A stretch of 64,000 nt of DNA from Labilibaculum sp. Its GTDB lineage: Bacteria > Bacteroidota > Bacteroidia > Bacteroidales > Marinifilaceae. The DNA is taken from assembly GCF_963664555.1 (NCBI RefSeq), contig NZ_OY761461.1:310001-374000 (forward strand), written 5' to 3'. Made by a program: the position numbers and the translations under genes. This document shows, piece after piece, positions 27,696 to 36,543 of this stretch (within the stretch, counting starts at the first letter, position 1; the number at the start of each line of letters is the position of its first letter). A model generated the notes under the pieces. The model made no database searches and was not told the DNA's origin. It saw nothing but the letters and a program-made list of their open reading frames with translations.

Positions 27696-27728
27696 AAAAA
27701 AACCATCCTTTGCTGGATGGTTTTTTTA
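27696..27728. terminator. Bidirectional terminator
   Basis: AACCATCC (27701-27708) pairs with GGATGGTT (27715-27722), A5 before and T6 after, between convergent genes. Confidence 0.88.
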
Positions 27729-27746
27729 TTTCTGCAGTTTTATCGG

Positions 27747-28634
27747 TTATTTCAACAAAAATTTAGCTGACCCAATATGGTTTCCTTCAGCGAAAACATC
27801 TACTTTATATTCTCCTTCAATAAGACTTCCATCATTATCCCAGAATACCGCAACATCGAGCTGTTCCCCTTCGTAATCAATCTCCCGCGTTGCAGAATAG
27901 CTAAGTTTAGTATTCTGAAAATCGAATAAAAGGTTTTCCGGATTACCCAAAACAACTTCATCTGGTCGGGTGATACGAACAAATAATGCTTTAAGTCCGG
28001 TTGATGCAGTTACATTTTTTTGAATGGTAAAATTGGTGACTAATTTTTCCGTTTTGGAAATCTTTTTCACGTCTTTGCCTTTTTTATTTATAGGATAACA
28101 AGCAAGATCCACAAGCGTAAGAGTAGCCGCTTTACTGATTACCTCTTTCATTGTTTCGGTTGATTCCTCGAGTTTGGTGTTGCGATCTTTCACCCAATCG
28201 ATTTGCTTTTTAACACGTACATTTTCTGCAGTAAGCAATTGGTTGCGTGTATTTAGTGAGTCGATTTGAACAATATAATCTCTTAGTACTCCTTTTAAAG
28301 TTCCTAATTCTTTTTTGTATTTATTAATTTCAAAATAAGAGTTGTTTCGAAATACTTTCATTCGATCCAAAAGTTCATTTATCTTTTCCTGTTCCATTTT
28401 TAGCTGAACATTCAAGGTATCATTGTTCGTTTGCAAAGAATCGTAATCCTGCGAAAGTAATTTCAATTCATTTTCCAAACTTATTTTCTCAGTAGTAATT
28501 TCGGAGATATAGCGCTTATTATCTCTATGTTCCATGTAATACATTACCGCTAAAATCACAAGAATTACCCCTAAAGTTGCCAACACTCCAATATAAATGT
28601 TGTCTTTTTTATTTTTACCTCTACTCTCTGCCAT
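27747..28634 (-). CDS. Membrane-anchored coiled-coil protein of unknown function
   Basis: Residues 12-33 form one membrane helix (YIGVLATLGVILVILAVMYY). About 40-180 is a long coiled coil rich in Leu, Glu, Lys and Asn heptads (LENELKLLSQDYDSL; LTAENVRVKKQIDWVKD). The last about 110 residues are a beta-rich globular domain (TGLKALFVRITRPDEVVLG; SATREIDYEGEQLDVAVFW). The architecture suggests a periplasmic rod with a terminal binding domain. 295 residues. Similar proteins are common in Bacteroidia, but I know of no function. It has its own promoter. Confidence 0.7.
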   Translation of the reverse strand: MAESRGKNKKDNIYIGVLATLGVILVILAVMYYMEHRDNKRYISEITTEKISLENELKLLSQDYDSLQTNNDTLNVQLKMEQEKINELLDRMKVFRNNSYFEINKYKKELGTLKGVLRDYIVQIDSLNTRNQLLTAENVRVKKQIDWVKDRNTKLEESTETMKEVISKAATLTLVDLACYPINKKGKDVKKISKTEKLVTNFTIQKNVTASTGLKALFVRITRPDEVVLGNPENLLFDFQNTKLSYSATREIDYEGEQLDVAVFWDNDGSLIEGEYKVDVFAEGNHIGSAKFLLK

Positions 28635-28659
28635 AAAAACTCTGCTTAATTAGTTCGAA

Positions 28660-28667
28660 CAAATTTA
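28660..28667 (-). promoter_or_regulatory. -7 element of the coiled-coil protein gene
   Basis: An exact TAAATTTG on the minus strand, about 26 bases before the ATG at 28634. The -33 element is not clear. Confidence 0.5.
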
Positions 28668-28832
28668 CTTATCTTTTTTTTAAATAGTATTCTCTAACGC
28701 CTATTTGTTTAAAAGCAAACTGCTCCACAATAATAAATAGAATCAATGCATTGCAGAACCAAATACTATTGCCGATTGAACCACTGCAATAACCAAACCA
28801 GATTTTAAAATTCTAAATTGCAAACAAAACAA

Positions 28833-28865
28833 GGGGGCTAACATCTTGTTAAAGAATGCGCCCCG
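28833..28865 (-). terminator. Possible terminator of the TonB receptor gene
   Basis: GGGGC (28834-28838) pairs with GCCCC (28860-28864) around an inner AACA/TGTT stem. On the minus strand it is followed by a weak T-rich run (CTTGTTTTGTTT), about 45 bases after the receptor stop. Confidence 0.35.
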
Positions 28866-28908
28866 TTACCAAACTAACCTTATGTTTTTTTTATGAAGTA
28901 GATTTCTT

Positions 28909-31356
28909 CTACAGGATGTTACCCAATTTCACACCAAAATAGATTGTTCTTGGATTTAATGGACCATATACATAACCTGCATCACGGGACGGGCCAAAAT
29001 CAAAATCATCCTGAAAAGAATTAAAGATATTCTTCATCCCCAAATCAAACTGTAATTTCACATCACTGCCTAAATCGAAATGGTAAGCAAAGTTGATTCC
29101 CAAATCCATAAAACGATCTGATTTCACTAAACTTTCCTGAATCTCATTTCCATATTTATCATCTCCTCCACTTAAGTGAATCAAATTCATTGGTCCGGTA
29201 TATGATCCTGATAATGTAGCAGTAAACTCATGAAGAGGTTTCCAGTTCATTGCAAAATAGCCATACTGCTCTGGTGTTCTCAAAATATCATCAGTAGTAG
29301 TATTGGCTGTATCCTCATCCTCTCCCTGATCAACAGCATCATCGTATTTACTGGATTGCAAGGTTAGTCCCATTTGGAAATCCAACTTATAGGATGGAGC
29401 CAGTTTACATTCAAAATTTACCCCCCGAACAACCGCTCCATTGGCATTTTTCCGAAGCATAACCATGTTTCCAGTTGCATCTACCTCACTAAATTCGTTA
29501 AAGAAAGGATCGATTAACTGAGTATTAAAACCCTCTGCAAGAAAATAGGTCTGCATTTTACCAAAGGCTTTGGTGTAATCCCAGGATACAGTATAACTGT
29601 TTGATTTCTCTTCTGTTAAATCGTCAGCCAATTCGTGTGTGATTCTTCTGGCCGTTGAAGCTTCAATGTGTAAATCTTCATCGAAAATTTGCGGAGCTCT
29701 AAAACCTCTTGCATAACTAACCCGCAATTGCGAACCTTTAAAGATATCGAATAACACGTTAGCTCTGGGACTAAATACTGTATTTGAATAATTGGAATTT
29801 TCCGCAGAATTTTTAATTTCATAGGAATCCATTCTTACACCCAATAGAAATTTTACAGCACCTAAATCCCATTTACTTTGAGCAAATGCACCTATAGTAT
29901 TTGATGTTTGATCGGCAATTTTGGTTGTTTTCACAAATTCATTATTTGTAAAATCATAATACCCCAATTTATCATCTTTCAGACTGTTGTAAACATTCTC
30001 CAATCCAAGAGTGATATCTGCAGGAGCGAAAAATAAATTATCAAACTTTGTAAAGAATTGCACTCCGGCAGAAACAGCCAAATCATCGGTTTGACCATAA
30101 GCACCATAATCAGGAATTGGTGTAGATAATTCCGCACCATTGTCGTCATAAATAGTGGCAGCTCCATAGTAACTATCCCTATCGATACTTTGTCCCGAAG
30201 CATAAACAGACAATTTACTGATTCGATCCTGATTAAGATATTGATCCCAGGCCAAACTTCCTGAATTAATACGATGACTTACTTCTTCGGCAACAGTAGC
30301 TTCATGAGCCTTTAAATTTAGCTGATCTCCGCCCCTTCGGTACTCATCAACTACATGATATTCCAAAGTCAATTTGGCTAAATCTGAAAGACGATGATAA
30401 GCACGTAAACCGACACTTATATTTTTCAATTTAACCATATCGGAATAACCATCCTTATTCGCATCCCAATCACCGCGCTCACGGTTCATCCCAAAAATAA
30501 ACATCCCGCTTTTATGATCTTCAGAAACAACTGACGCATTAAAATCGGCAGTCATATCACTGGCAGCATCTCCACCACCATCAACACCAATACCTACAGC
30601 TCCATATTTCACTCCTGCTTTAAAAGTATTGGCAACAGGATCTTTTGTAATGATATTAATTGTACCGGCAATTGCATTCCCTCCAAAAAGAGCTGAACCA
30701 CCTCCACGTACAATCTCAACTCGCTGAATCATACTTGCCGGAATGTGTTCCAATCCGTATACTCCGGCCAATCCGCTGAAAATAGCTCTGCTGTTAATTA
30801 ATATCTGCGTATATGGTCCTTCTAAACCATTCATTCTTACTTGCGAAAAACCACAATTGTTACAATTATTCTCTACACGCAAACCAGGAGAAAAAACCAA
30901 ACCATCAGCCAGGTTTGCTGATGATATTTGTTCCAGCAACTTAGTAGATATAGAATTTACTACAACAGGAGCATCTTTACGTTGAATTCTGTTTCGATCG
31001 GCCGTAACCACAACCTGATCCAAGCCAATAAAATCTTCTGCTATTTTAAATTCAAGAACAGAGTTCTTTCCTCCTTTTAGTTCCAATTCCTTCTTGTCCA
31101 ATTTGTATCCCACACAAGTAGCAATTACATGATAATGCCCCACAGGAACATTCTCGATTACAAATTCGCCGTCGAAATTTGTTACTGCTCCCATGCTCGA
31201 TCCTTCAAGAGCAACACTGGCATATGGAATGGGTTTGCTGCTGTTACTGTCAATCACTTTGCCTTTTACACTTGAAGTAATATTTTCGGCAGAAACAGAA
31301 AATGCCACACTAATTAGCATAGCAATGCCAATAGTTAGATGAGTTAGTAGTCTCAT
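28909..31356 (-). CDS. TonB-dependent outer membrane receptor (CirA-like, with carboxypeptidase-like N-domain)
   Basis: The product is about 815 residues. I chose ATG 31356, which puts a normal signal peptide (LLTHLTIGIAMLISVAFSVS) at the N terminus; the upstream in-frame ATG at 31404 would add a 16-residue charged extension. Mature order: a CarboxypepD_reg-like domain (VKGKVIDSNSSKPIPYASV), a plug with NNCGFSQVRMNGLEG and VEIVRGGGSALFGGNAIAG, then a 22-strand barrel ending in RTIYFGVKLGNIL. The Cys-containing NNCGF plug motif marks a specific receptor subgroup. Directly downstream of a His-rich small membrane protein on the same strand, which suggests metal or metallophore uptake; substrate not provable from sequence. 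Confidence 0.85.
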   Translation of the reverse strand: MRLLTHLTIGIAMLISVAFSVSAENITSSVKGKVIDSNSSKPIPYASVALEGSSMGAVTNFDGEFVIENVPVGHYHVIATCVGYKLDKKELELKGGKNSVLEFKIAEDFIGLDQVVVTADRNRIQRKDAPVVVNSISTKLLEQISSANLADGLVFSPGLRVENNCNNCGFSQVRMNGLEGPYTQILINSRAIFSGLAGVYGLEHIPASMIQRVEIVRGGGSALFGGNAIAGTINIITKDPVANTFKAGVKYGAVGIGVDGGGDAASDMTADFNASVVSEDHKSGMFIFGMNRERGDWDANKDGYSDMVKLKNISVGLRAYHRLSDLAKLTLEYHVVDEYRRGGDQLNLKAHEATVAEEVSHRINSGSLAWDQYLNQDRISKLSVYASGQSIDRDSYYGAATIYDDNGAELSTPIPDYGAYGQTDDLAVSAGVQFFTKFDNLFFAPADITLGLENVYNSLKDDKLGYYDFTNNEFVKTTKIADQTSNTIGAFAQSKWDLGAVKFLLGVRMDSYEIKNSAENSNYSNTVFSPRANVLFDIFKGSQLRVSYARGFRAPQIFDEDLHIEASTARRITHELADDLTEEKSNSYTVSWDYTKAFGKMQTYFLAEGFNTQLIDPFFNEFSEVDATGNMVMLRKNANGAVVRGVNFECKLAPSYKLDFQMGLTLQSSKYDDAVDQGEDEDTANTTTDDILRTPEQYGYFAMNWKPLHEFTATLSGSYTGPMNLIHLSGGDDKYGNEIQESLVKSDRFMDLGINFAYHFDLGSDVKLQFDLGMKNIFNSFQDDFDFGPSRDAGYVYGPLNPRTIYFGVKLGNIL

Positions 31357-31491
31357 TATAAGGTATATTTTTTTGATGTTTGTATTTATTGATATACACA
31401 ACACTCCCTCATACTATCAAACAGTATCAGGAAACAGTTACATACTCAAATTTTAAATGGACCTTTTCAGGTAATAATAATAATAAAGGTG

Positions 31492-31857
31492 TTACTGGAA
31501 AACAGGCGGAGCCCTGTTGTCAAGAAGAGAACTTATAATTCCTTTCTTAATAAAAAGGTGGTAAACATTACTAATTTCATAAGATTTTCCTATTAATGCA
31601 GCTATAAATAAAACTGAGCCGAGCAAGAACAGGAAACTCGTAAATTGCTGCAATGAAAAACATTCATGAGAAGAATGATGATGATTTGCTGTTCCGTTAG
31701 AACTCCCTGGTTTTTGATAGGGATGAGCATGAACGATTAAAGTTCCATCAACTTGTCTATGAACGTGCCAATTAAAAACAGCATTACCCGCCAACAAAAT
31801 CATTGCCGGAAGCAGTATACTTACAATCGCTATTTTAATTTTTCGAAAACCGTTCAT
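31492..31857 (-). CDS. His-rich small membrane protein, probable metal-related accessory
   Basis: 121 residues with a hydrophobic N-terminal segment (IAIVSILLPAMILLAGNAVF), an exposed His-rich loop (HVHRQVDGTLIVHAHPYQ; NHHHSSHE) and a second hydrophobic segment (FTSFLFLLGSVLFIAALIG). The tail has RAPPVFQ. His clusters of this kind bind zinc or copper, so the loop may chelate metal in the periplasm; this is inference. It precedes the TonB receptor by 135 bases on the same strand and has a strong promoter with an overlapping palindrome, consistent with metal-regulated expression of the pair. Confidence 0.6.
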   Translation of the reverse strand: MNGFRKIKIAIVSILLPAMILLAGNAVFNWHVHRQVDGTLIVHAHPYQKPGSSNGTANHHHSSHECFSLQQFTSFLFLLGSVLFIAALIGKSYEISNVYHLFIKKGIISSLLDNRAPPVFQ

Positions 31858-31889
31858 TACCGAATTAAATTGGCATTAACATTACGGCT

Positions 31890-31938
31890 CAAAAGTAGAA
31901 AGTCGGGATTCGTTTAACAATACCTATATGTTGGTATT
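31890..31938 (-). promoter_or_regulatory. Promoter with overlapping palindromic operator candidate
   Basis: On the minus strand: ATTG at 31921-31918, a 20-base spacer and an exact TACTTTTG at 31897-31890. A 20-bp imperfect palindrome at 31919-31938 with AATACC and GGTATT arms (16 of 20 positions symmetric) overlaps the -33 element, a suitable position for a repressor such as a Fur/Zur-type protein. Confidence 0.6.
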
Positions 31939-31955
31939 CATTGATTCCAACTATG

Positions 31956-33284
31956 TTACTTAACATGTTTCTTATTAAAGAGATTGAAATACTCCTTTAT
32001 TACATCTTCAGAAGCAACCAAATCGGAGTCCAAAACAGGCTTAGATTTTCTGATTCGGGAAATATAATCTTCTTTGGAGCAAACCATCTCATTCTGATAC
32101 AAATACCAAAACTGAACGTAAACCCACAAATCATTTCCGGGTCCAAATTGAGCGCGTAATTCGTAAGCTTTTTCTGTAAGCTCCTCTATTTCTGAACCAA
32201 ACCGGTAAAACATATTTTTAAAAGGAACCGGGTGCACACCGGTTTGCTTTGCCTCATCAAAACGGTAATCTCCAAATTCAATTAACTGCTGTATTTCTGT
32301 TTTCCCTTCAAATTGTGCATCGATAACCGGCATTGATGAAATTTGCTTTTGCAATTGAGACAAAGAAATGGAAAGCTTATTTTCAACAACTTTGGCAAAA
32401 TCCGTAAGGTGATTTTTCAAAGAATCATTTGATGTGGTCGCTACTAATTCTGAGCTGATGATATCATCTTCATTAAATTCATTCTCCCATTTCACAATTC
32501 GGTTTATTTCCTGAAGAATCATTCTAACAAATTGCTTGTTATCCGATTGTGAATCGCAAACAATCATAAAATAATCCTGATATCTAACCATTCTTATCAA
32601 AACTCCATCCAGACTAAACTTCAGACTTCGTTTTAAGAATAAGCCTTTTTTATGCAAACAGAACCTGATTTCGGTCTTGGTTTTTGTTTTATTTATCGCT
32701 GAAAAGGAAAGCAAAGATTGATAGGAAATGGTATACGTTTTAGAATTTGCATCTACTTTATCGCAGCATACAATTTCAGAGTTGCTTTTAATCTCAGTTG
32801 TAACATGATTTAGAATTACAGCTCCTTGTTGAACTGCACTTTTCAGTAAAGAAAGTAACAAGCGATTTGTTGAGATCTTAAATTCCTTATCAATGTAAAC
32901 AGCATCATCTGCTTCTGTAATAAGAGTCGGTTCGTATTTTGAAATGTCCTTATCGCGAATACTTCCCGAAAATATTTTTTCCCATTTTGAAATATTTCGT
33001 TTTACATTCAGATATTCATCTGGCAAAATTAAATGAGGAAAGCGGTTTCGAAAAGCAAGAACCAACGAATGAGAGCTTTCCGAAGCATCAACGATCGGAT
33101 GTAAAGATTCTTGAAAATCATTTTCGGTTAAAATGGCGCATTTATATCCGTTAATACCAGCCAAAAGAGCAAACAGAACCTCTTTTATACCAATACTTAG
33201 CACCACAAAATCGAACTTAGTATTTGCAACTGTTTCAAGAAATTTATCTCTTTTTAACACGGAATATTGTAAGGAGTCCTCCAT
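31956..33284 (-). CDS. Degenerate glycerol-3-phosphate dehydrogenase (GlpD)-like protein
   Basis: 442 residues that follow the GlpD order. FDFVVLSIGIKEVLFALLAG (24-43) aligns with the FAD Rossmann strand, but the GGGxTG loop has become SIGIKE. KSAVQQGAVILNHVTTEI corresponds to the family's AxxxGAxVLNY segment. The C-terminal helical domain is best preserved (MFYRFGSEIEELTEKA; NEMVCSKEDYISRIRKSKPV, matching E-x-x-x-T-x-x-D-x-L-x-R-R). The region for the HGGLRYL motif is missing, and the protein is about 80-100 residues shorter than GlpD. FAD binding and catalysis are therefore doubtful. Divergent from the Ig-like lipoprotein gene over only about 78 bases. Confidence 0.6.
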   Translation of the reverse strand: MEDSLQYSVLKRDKFLETVANTKFDFVVLSIGIKEVLFALLAGINGYKCAILTENDFQESLHPIVDASESSHSLVLAFRNRFPHLILPDEYLNVKRNISKWEKIFSGSIRDKDISKYEPTLITEADDAVYIDKEFKISTNRLLLSLLKSAVQQGAVILNHVTTEIKSNSEIVCCDKVDANSKTYTISYQSLLSFSAINKTKTKTEIRFCLHKKGLFLKRSLKFSLDGVLIRMVRYQDYFMIVCDSQSDNKQFVRMILQEINRIVKWENEFNEDDIISSELVATTSNDSLKNHLTDFAKVVENKLSISLSQLQKQISSMPVIDAQFEGKTEIQQLIEFGDYRFDEAKQTGVHPVPFKNMFYRFGSEIEELTEKAYELRAQFGPGNDLWVYVQFWYLYQNEMVCSKEDYISRIRKSKPVLDSDLVASEDVIKEYFNLFNKKHVK

Positions 33285-33321
33285 TTTACTTTTATTAACT
33301 TATTTTTGTTTTGAATCTTTG

Positions 33322-33329
33322 TAATTTTG
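33322..33329 (+). promoter_or_regulatory. -7 element of the Ig-like lipoprotein operon
   Basis: An exact TAATTTTG. It overlaps the TTG codons at 33327 and 33330, which argues against those as translation starts and in favour of TTG 33363. A second TATTTTTG lies at 33301-33308. Confidence 0.5.
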
Positions 33330-33362
33330 TTGCCTAATAATCAAATATCAAAACCAATCAAT

Positions 33363-35249
33363 TTGAAAAAGATAGCTTTTTATATCCTTTTGGGATTTGC
33401 AGTTTCAACCTTACTATATTCTTGTGCACGAAAAGGAATACCTACCGGAGGGCCTCTTGATTACACGCCTCCTAAGGTTACATTAACCAAGCCTCTAAAT
33501 TATTCAACAAACTTTAAAGGTGGAAAAGTAGAAATTTTCTTTGATGAATTTGTTCAGCTAAAAGATATAAGTTCAAATTTCACAATTTCCCCGCCACTAA
33601 AAAAGAAACCTTTGGTGAAATTGAAAGGTCGTTCTATTTACGTGAAACTAGAAGAGAAACTTCGCGAAAACACCACCTATACTCTCGATTTTGGAAAAGG
33701 TATTGCAGACAATAATGAAGGGAATCCTTTGGGAGAATATCAATTTGTATTCTCAACAGGCAATCAACTGGATTCATTAAGCATTAAAGGAAAATTAGAT
33801 AATTCCTTCAATCAGTTGCCGGTTGAAAAAGCAATGGTAATGGCTTACTTGAATACGAATGATTCTGTGCCCTTTACAGTTATTCCAAGTTATGTTGCTA
33901 AAACCGATTCGGCAGGTTATTTTCAGCTGAACAATTTGAGTCAGGGAGATTACAAACTATTTGCAATTGTTGATGGAAACCGCGATTTTCTTTACAATGG
34001 CCCCGGTGAAATGATCGGTTTCAGCAATGATATTATTACGCCAAAAATGCATACTTACGAACAATTGGACAGCATTAGTGCCGATTCCGTTGTTGTAAGA
34101 CAAATGATGGCAACAGAACCGTCAAATATTTATATTAGAATGTTTGATGAAGATAATCCTCTTCAATACCTTACCACTTATAAAAGAGAGCGAAGAGAAA
34201 AAATCCATTTTGAATTTAACTCGAAAAGAACCGATAGTCTTAAGATTGATTTTATCAATGTTGATGAAGATCCAAATTGGTTCTTACTTCAGAAAAATAA
34301 AACAAATGATACTCTTTCCTACTGGATAACCGATTCGACTATTTACCAAAGAGATACTCTTTTGGCCAAACTGGAATATTTTAAAACTGATTCGTTGGGA
34401 CAACTTGTAAATTTTACTGATACGGTTAAGTTAAATTATAAGGCTCCGAAAAAAGCAAAAGCTTCGAAGAACAAAAAGAAGCAGGCAAAAATTAAAATTC
34501 CTTCGTATGAATTTAAATTAAATGTCAGTAGTTCGCAGGATTTAAATAAGGATGTGATTCTTGATTTTAATGAGCCTCTTGCCGAAATCAACAAAGACAG
34601 TATTCATTTGTATCAAGTTCAGGATACATTACTAATACCTGTTGATTATAAAATAGAACAAGATTCTGCAGCTATTCTTCGTTACCATGTTAAAATAGAC
34701 TGGAAGCCGGAAACGCAATATAAAGTAGAGTTTGATTCTACGGCATTTCGAAATATTTATGGTTTGTACAGCGATAAATACAATGGGAAAATTACAACCC
34801 GGGAAGAAGAATATTACGGAAAAATATTATTGAATGTATCCAATGTAAAAAAGCCGATGATTGTTCAATTATTAAAGAACAACAAAAGTGAAGGGATTGT
34901 TCAGGCAAAAAGGATTTATTCCGATCAAACCGTAATATTCGATTATTTAGCTCCTGACACCTATATCATTAAATTAATTGTTGATGAAAACGACAATGGT
35001 AAATGGGACACCGGTAATTACAAAGAAGGTCTTCAGCCTGAAATGGTTCATTACTTTAGAAAAGAAATTAAAGTCCGTTCGTATTTCGATGTAGAAGATC
35101 GTATTTATATTCCGGAAAATGGTCCGGAAATCAATTTCAATCAGCATTTAATAGAACTTGAGCAAAAAAGGCAGAAGAAGCTTGAAAAAGCATTACTAAA
35201 AGATGCTGAAAAAAATAAAAAGAAAACAAGAACCAAAAACAACAATTAG
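33363..35249 (+). CDS. Ig-like domain lipoprotein (Big_5 type)
   Basis: The start is TTG 33363, inferred because it gives a compact signal peptide (KKIAFYILLGFAVSTLLYSC) with lipidated Cys21 and because the upstream TTG codons overlap the promoter. The mature protein opens with a bacterial Ig-like domain (TPPKVTLTKPLNYSTNFKGG; IFFDEFVQLKDIS; NTTYTLDFGKGIADNNEGN), then a carboxypeptidase-regulatory-like segment (YFQLNNLSQGDYKLFAIVDG) and a second Ig-like part near 385-480. 628 residues. Likely a surface or periplasmic structural lipoprotein. Two bases separate it from the thiamine-binding gene. Confidence 0.75.
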   Translation: MKKIAFYILLGFAVSTLLYSCARKGIPTGGPLDYTPPKVTLTKPLNYSTNFKGGKVEIFFDEFVQLKDISSNFTISPPLKKKPLVKLKGRSIYVKLEEKLRENTTYTLDFGKGIADNNEGNPLGEYQFVFSTGNQLDSLSIKGKLDNSFNQLPVEKAMVMAYLNTNDSVPFTVIPSYVAKTDSAGYFQLNNLSQGDYKLFAIVDGNRDFLYNGPGEMIGFSNDIITPKMHTYEQLDSISADSVVVRQMMATEPSNIYIRMFDEDNPLQYLTTYKRERREKIHFEFNSKRTDSLKIDFINVDEDPNWFLLQKNKTNDTLSYWITDSTIYQRDTLLAKLEYFKTDSLGQLVNFTDTVKLNYKAPKKAKASKNKKKQAKIKIPSYEFKLNVSSSQDLNKDVILDFNEPLAEINKDSIHLYQVQDTLLIPVDYKIEQDSAAILRYHVKIDWKPETQYKVEFDSTAFRNIYGLYSDKYNGKITTREEEYYGKILLNVSNVKKPMIVQLLKNNKSEGIVQAKRIYSDQTVIFDYLAPDTYIIKLIVDENDNGKWDTGNYKEGLQPEMVHYFRKEIKVRSYFDVEDRIYIPENGPEINFNQHLIELEQKRQKKLEKALLKDAEKNKKKTRTKNNN

Positions 35250-35251
35250 AT

Positions 35252-35563
35252 ATGTCAGTACTTCTGGAATTTGCTATTTTCCCAACCGACAAAGGTGATA
35301 GCGTAAGCAAACAAGTTAGTCAGGTTATTGAGTTGATCCGCGAAAGCGGTATTAGCTACCAGCTAACAGCAATGGGAACGCTGATTGAGACCGATGCGTT
35401 ACCGGAAGCTTTAGCGCTTGTAAACCGCTGTTATGATCTTTTAGCGGAAGATTCAGAACGTGTTTATACTACTATAACGATCGATATTCAGAAGAACAAA
35501 CACAATCGCTTAAAAACCAAAGTAGAAGCAATCGAAAATAAGATTGGCAAGGTTAATAAGTAA
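35252..35563 (+). CDS. MTH1187/YkoF-family thiamine-binding protein
   Basis: 103-residue ferredoxin-like fold of the former DUF77 family: LEFAIFPTDKGDSVSKQVSQ, SGISYQLTAMGTLIETD and VYTTITIDIQKNK. Members form tetramers and bind thiamine or hydroxymethylpyrimidine compounds in the cytoplasm. The ATG lies two bases after the stop of the lipoprotein gene, so it is co-translated, although a functional link is not obvious. Confidence 0.85.
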   Translation: MSVLLEFAIFPTDKGDSVSKQVSQVIELIRESGISYQLTAMGTLIETDALPEALALVNRCYDLLAEDSERVYTTITIDIQKNKHNRLKTKVEAIENKIGKVNK

Positions 35564-35573
35564 GGAAAAAGGA

Positions 35574-35608
35574 ACAAGTGTCAAGGATCAAGTATTAAGT
35601 ATCAAGAA
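35574..35608 (+). repeat. Degenerate heptamer tandem repeat (TCAAGTA)
   Basis: Five consecutive 7-base units: ACAAGTG, TCAAGGA, TCAAGTA, TTAAGTA and TCAAGAA, ending nine bases before the ATG of the DUF3108 gene. Confidence 0.7.
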
Positions 35609-35617
35609 AATTCACGA

Positions 35618-36490
35618 ATGAAATTTTTAGCCTCACTTAAGTACCGTATTTTTTCAAGAAGAACAATTATGGTTCTAATTCTGCTAATGGGGACATTTGG
35701 TCTGAATGCACAATGTGTGGTAAAAAATTTCGCTTTTCAATCGGGTGAAAAATTAGTTTTCAGAGGTTACTACAACTGGGGATTTATTTGGGTTGCTGCG
35801 GGTGAAGTTGAACTGTCTGTAAAAAAAGACCATTTTCAAAATAAAGAGGTATTCAAAATAAAAGGAGAAGGCCGAAACACAAAAGCATTTGACTGGTTTT
35901 TTAAGCTTAGAGACACATTAACCTGCTATGCCGACGCTAAAACTCTTGCTCCACTCTACTTCGACAGACGAACTCATGAAGCCAAATACGATGCTCATCA
36001 CGAGTATTGGTTTGATTACAAAAAAAATCAGATTAGGTCGCAAATTCAGAAACGAGATAAGCCTGTAAAGCACGATACGCTAAAAAACAAGCCCTGCACT
36101 TTCGATATTTTATCGGTTGCGTACTACGTTCGGAATCTCGATTTCTCGAAATACAAGAAAGGAGATAAAATTCCGATTTCGATGCTGATCGATAACGAAA
36201 TTCACTCCCTCTATATTCGCTATCGCGGATTGGAAACCATCAAGGCAAATTCAGGCGAACGTTTCGAATGCCTCAAATTCTCGCCCCTTTTGGTTGAAGG
36301 CACCATGTTTAAAGGCGGCGAAGACATGACCGTTTGGCTAAGCAACGACGACAACCGAATTCCAATTATGGTGGAAGCAAAAGTATTGGTTGGCAGCGTT
36401 AAGGGAATTCTGGAGAGCTACGAAGGCCTGCGAAACACCAAAAATTCTTTCTTCAAAAATAACAAAGGGAATCTGGATATTGCGGAATAA
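35618..36490 (+). CDS. DUF3108 domain exported protein
   Basis: 290 residues with an N-terminal hydrophobic segment (IMVLILLMGTFGLNA) ahead of the mature start QCVVKNFAFQSGEKL. The GEKLVFRGYYNWGFIWVAAGE stretch and CTFDILSVAYYVRNLDF are characteristic of DUF3108, a beta-rich periplasmic domain of unknown function. The ATG at 35618 gives a long basic n-region; Met18 is an alternative start. A heptamer repeat ends just upstream. The G/C content at its 3' end looks slightly higher than in neighbours, judged by eye. Likely last gene of the lipoprotein operon. Confidence 0.75.
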   Translation: MKFLASLKYRIFSRRTIMVLILLMGTFGLNAQCVVKNFAFQSGEKLVFRGYYNWGFIWVAAGEVELSVKKDHFQNKEVFKIKGEGRNTKAFDWFFKLRDTLTCYADAKTLAPLYFDRRTHEAKYDAHHEYWFDYKKNQIRSQIQKRDKPVKHDTLKNKPCTFDILSVAYYVRNLDFSKYKKGDKIPISMLIDNEIHSLYIRYRGLETIKANSGERFECLKFSPLLVEGTMFKGGEDMTVWLSNDDNRIPIMVEAKVLVGSVKGILESYEGLRNTKNSFFKNNKGNLDIAE

Positions 36491-36543
36491 AAAGCTAGAG
36501 GGGAATTGAAAGACGCTAGCTGAACAATTGCTAAAATAAGACA

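Noticed and set aside
30743..30985. 80-codon frame opposite the TonB receptor
   Set aside because: It is a shadow of the receptor plug sequence, with no protein-like features.
31357..31404. Longer start for the TonB receptor
   Set aside because: It would put 16 extra residues before an otherwise normal signal peptide.
33327..33362. Upstream TTG starts for the Ig-like lipoprotein
   Set aside because: They overlap the -7 promoter element and would push the signal peptide away from the N terminus.
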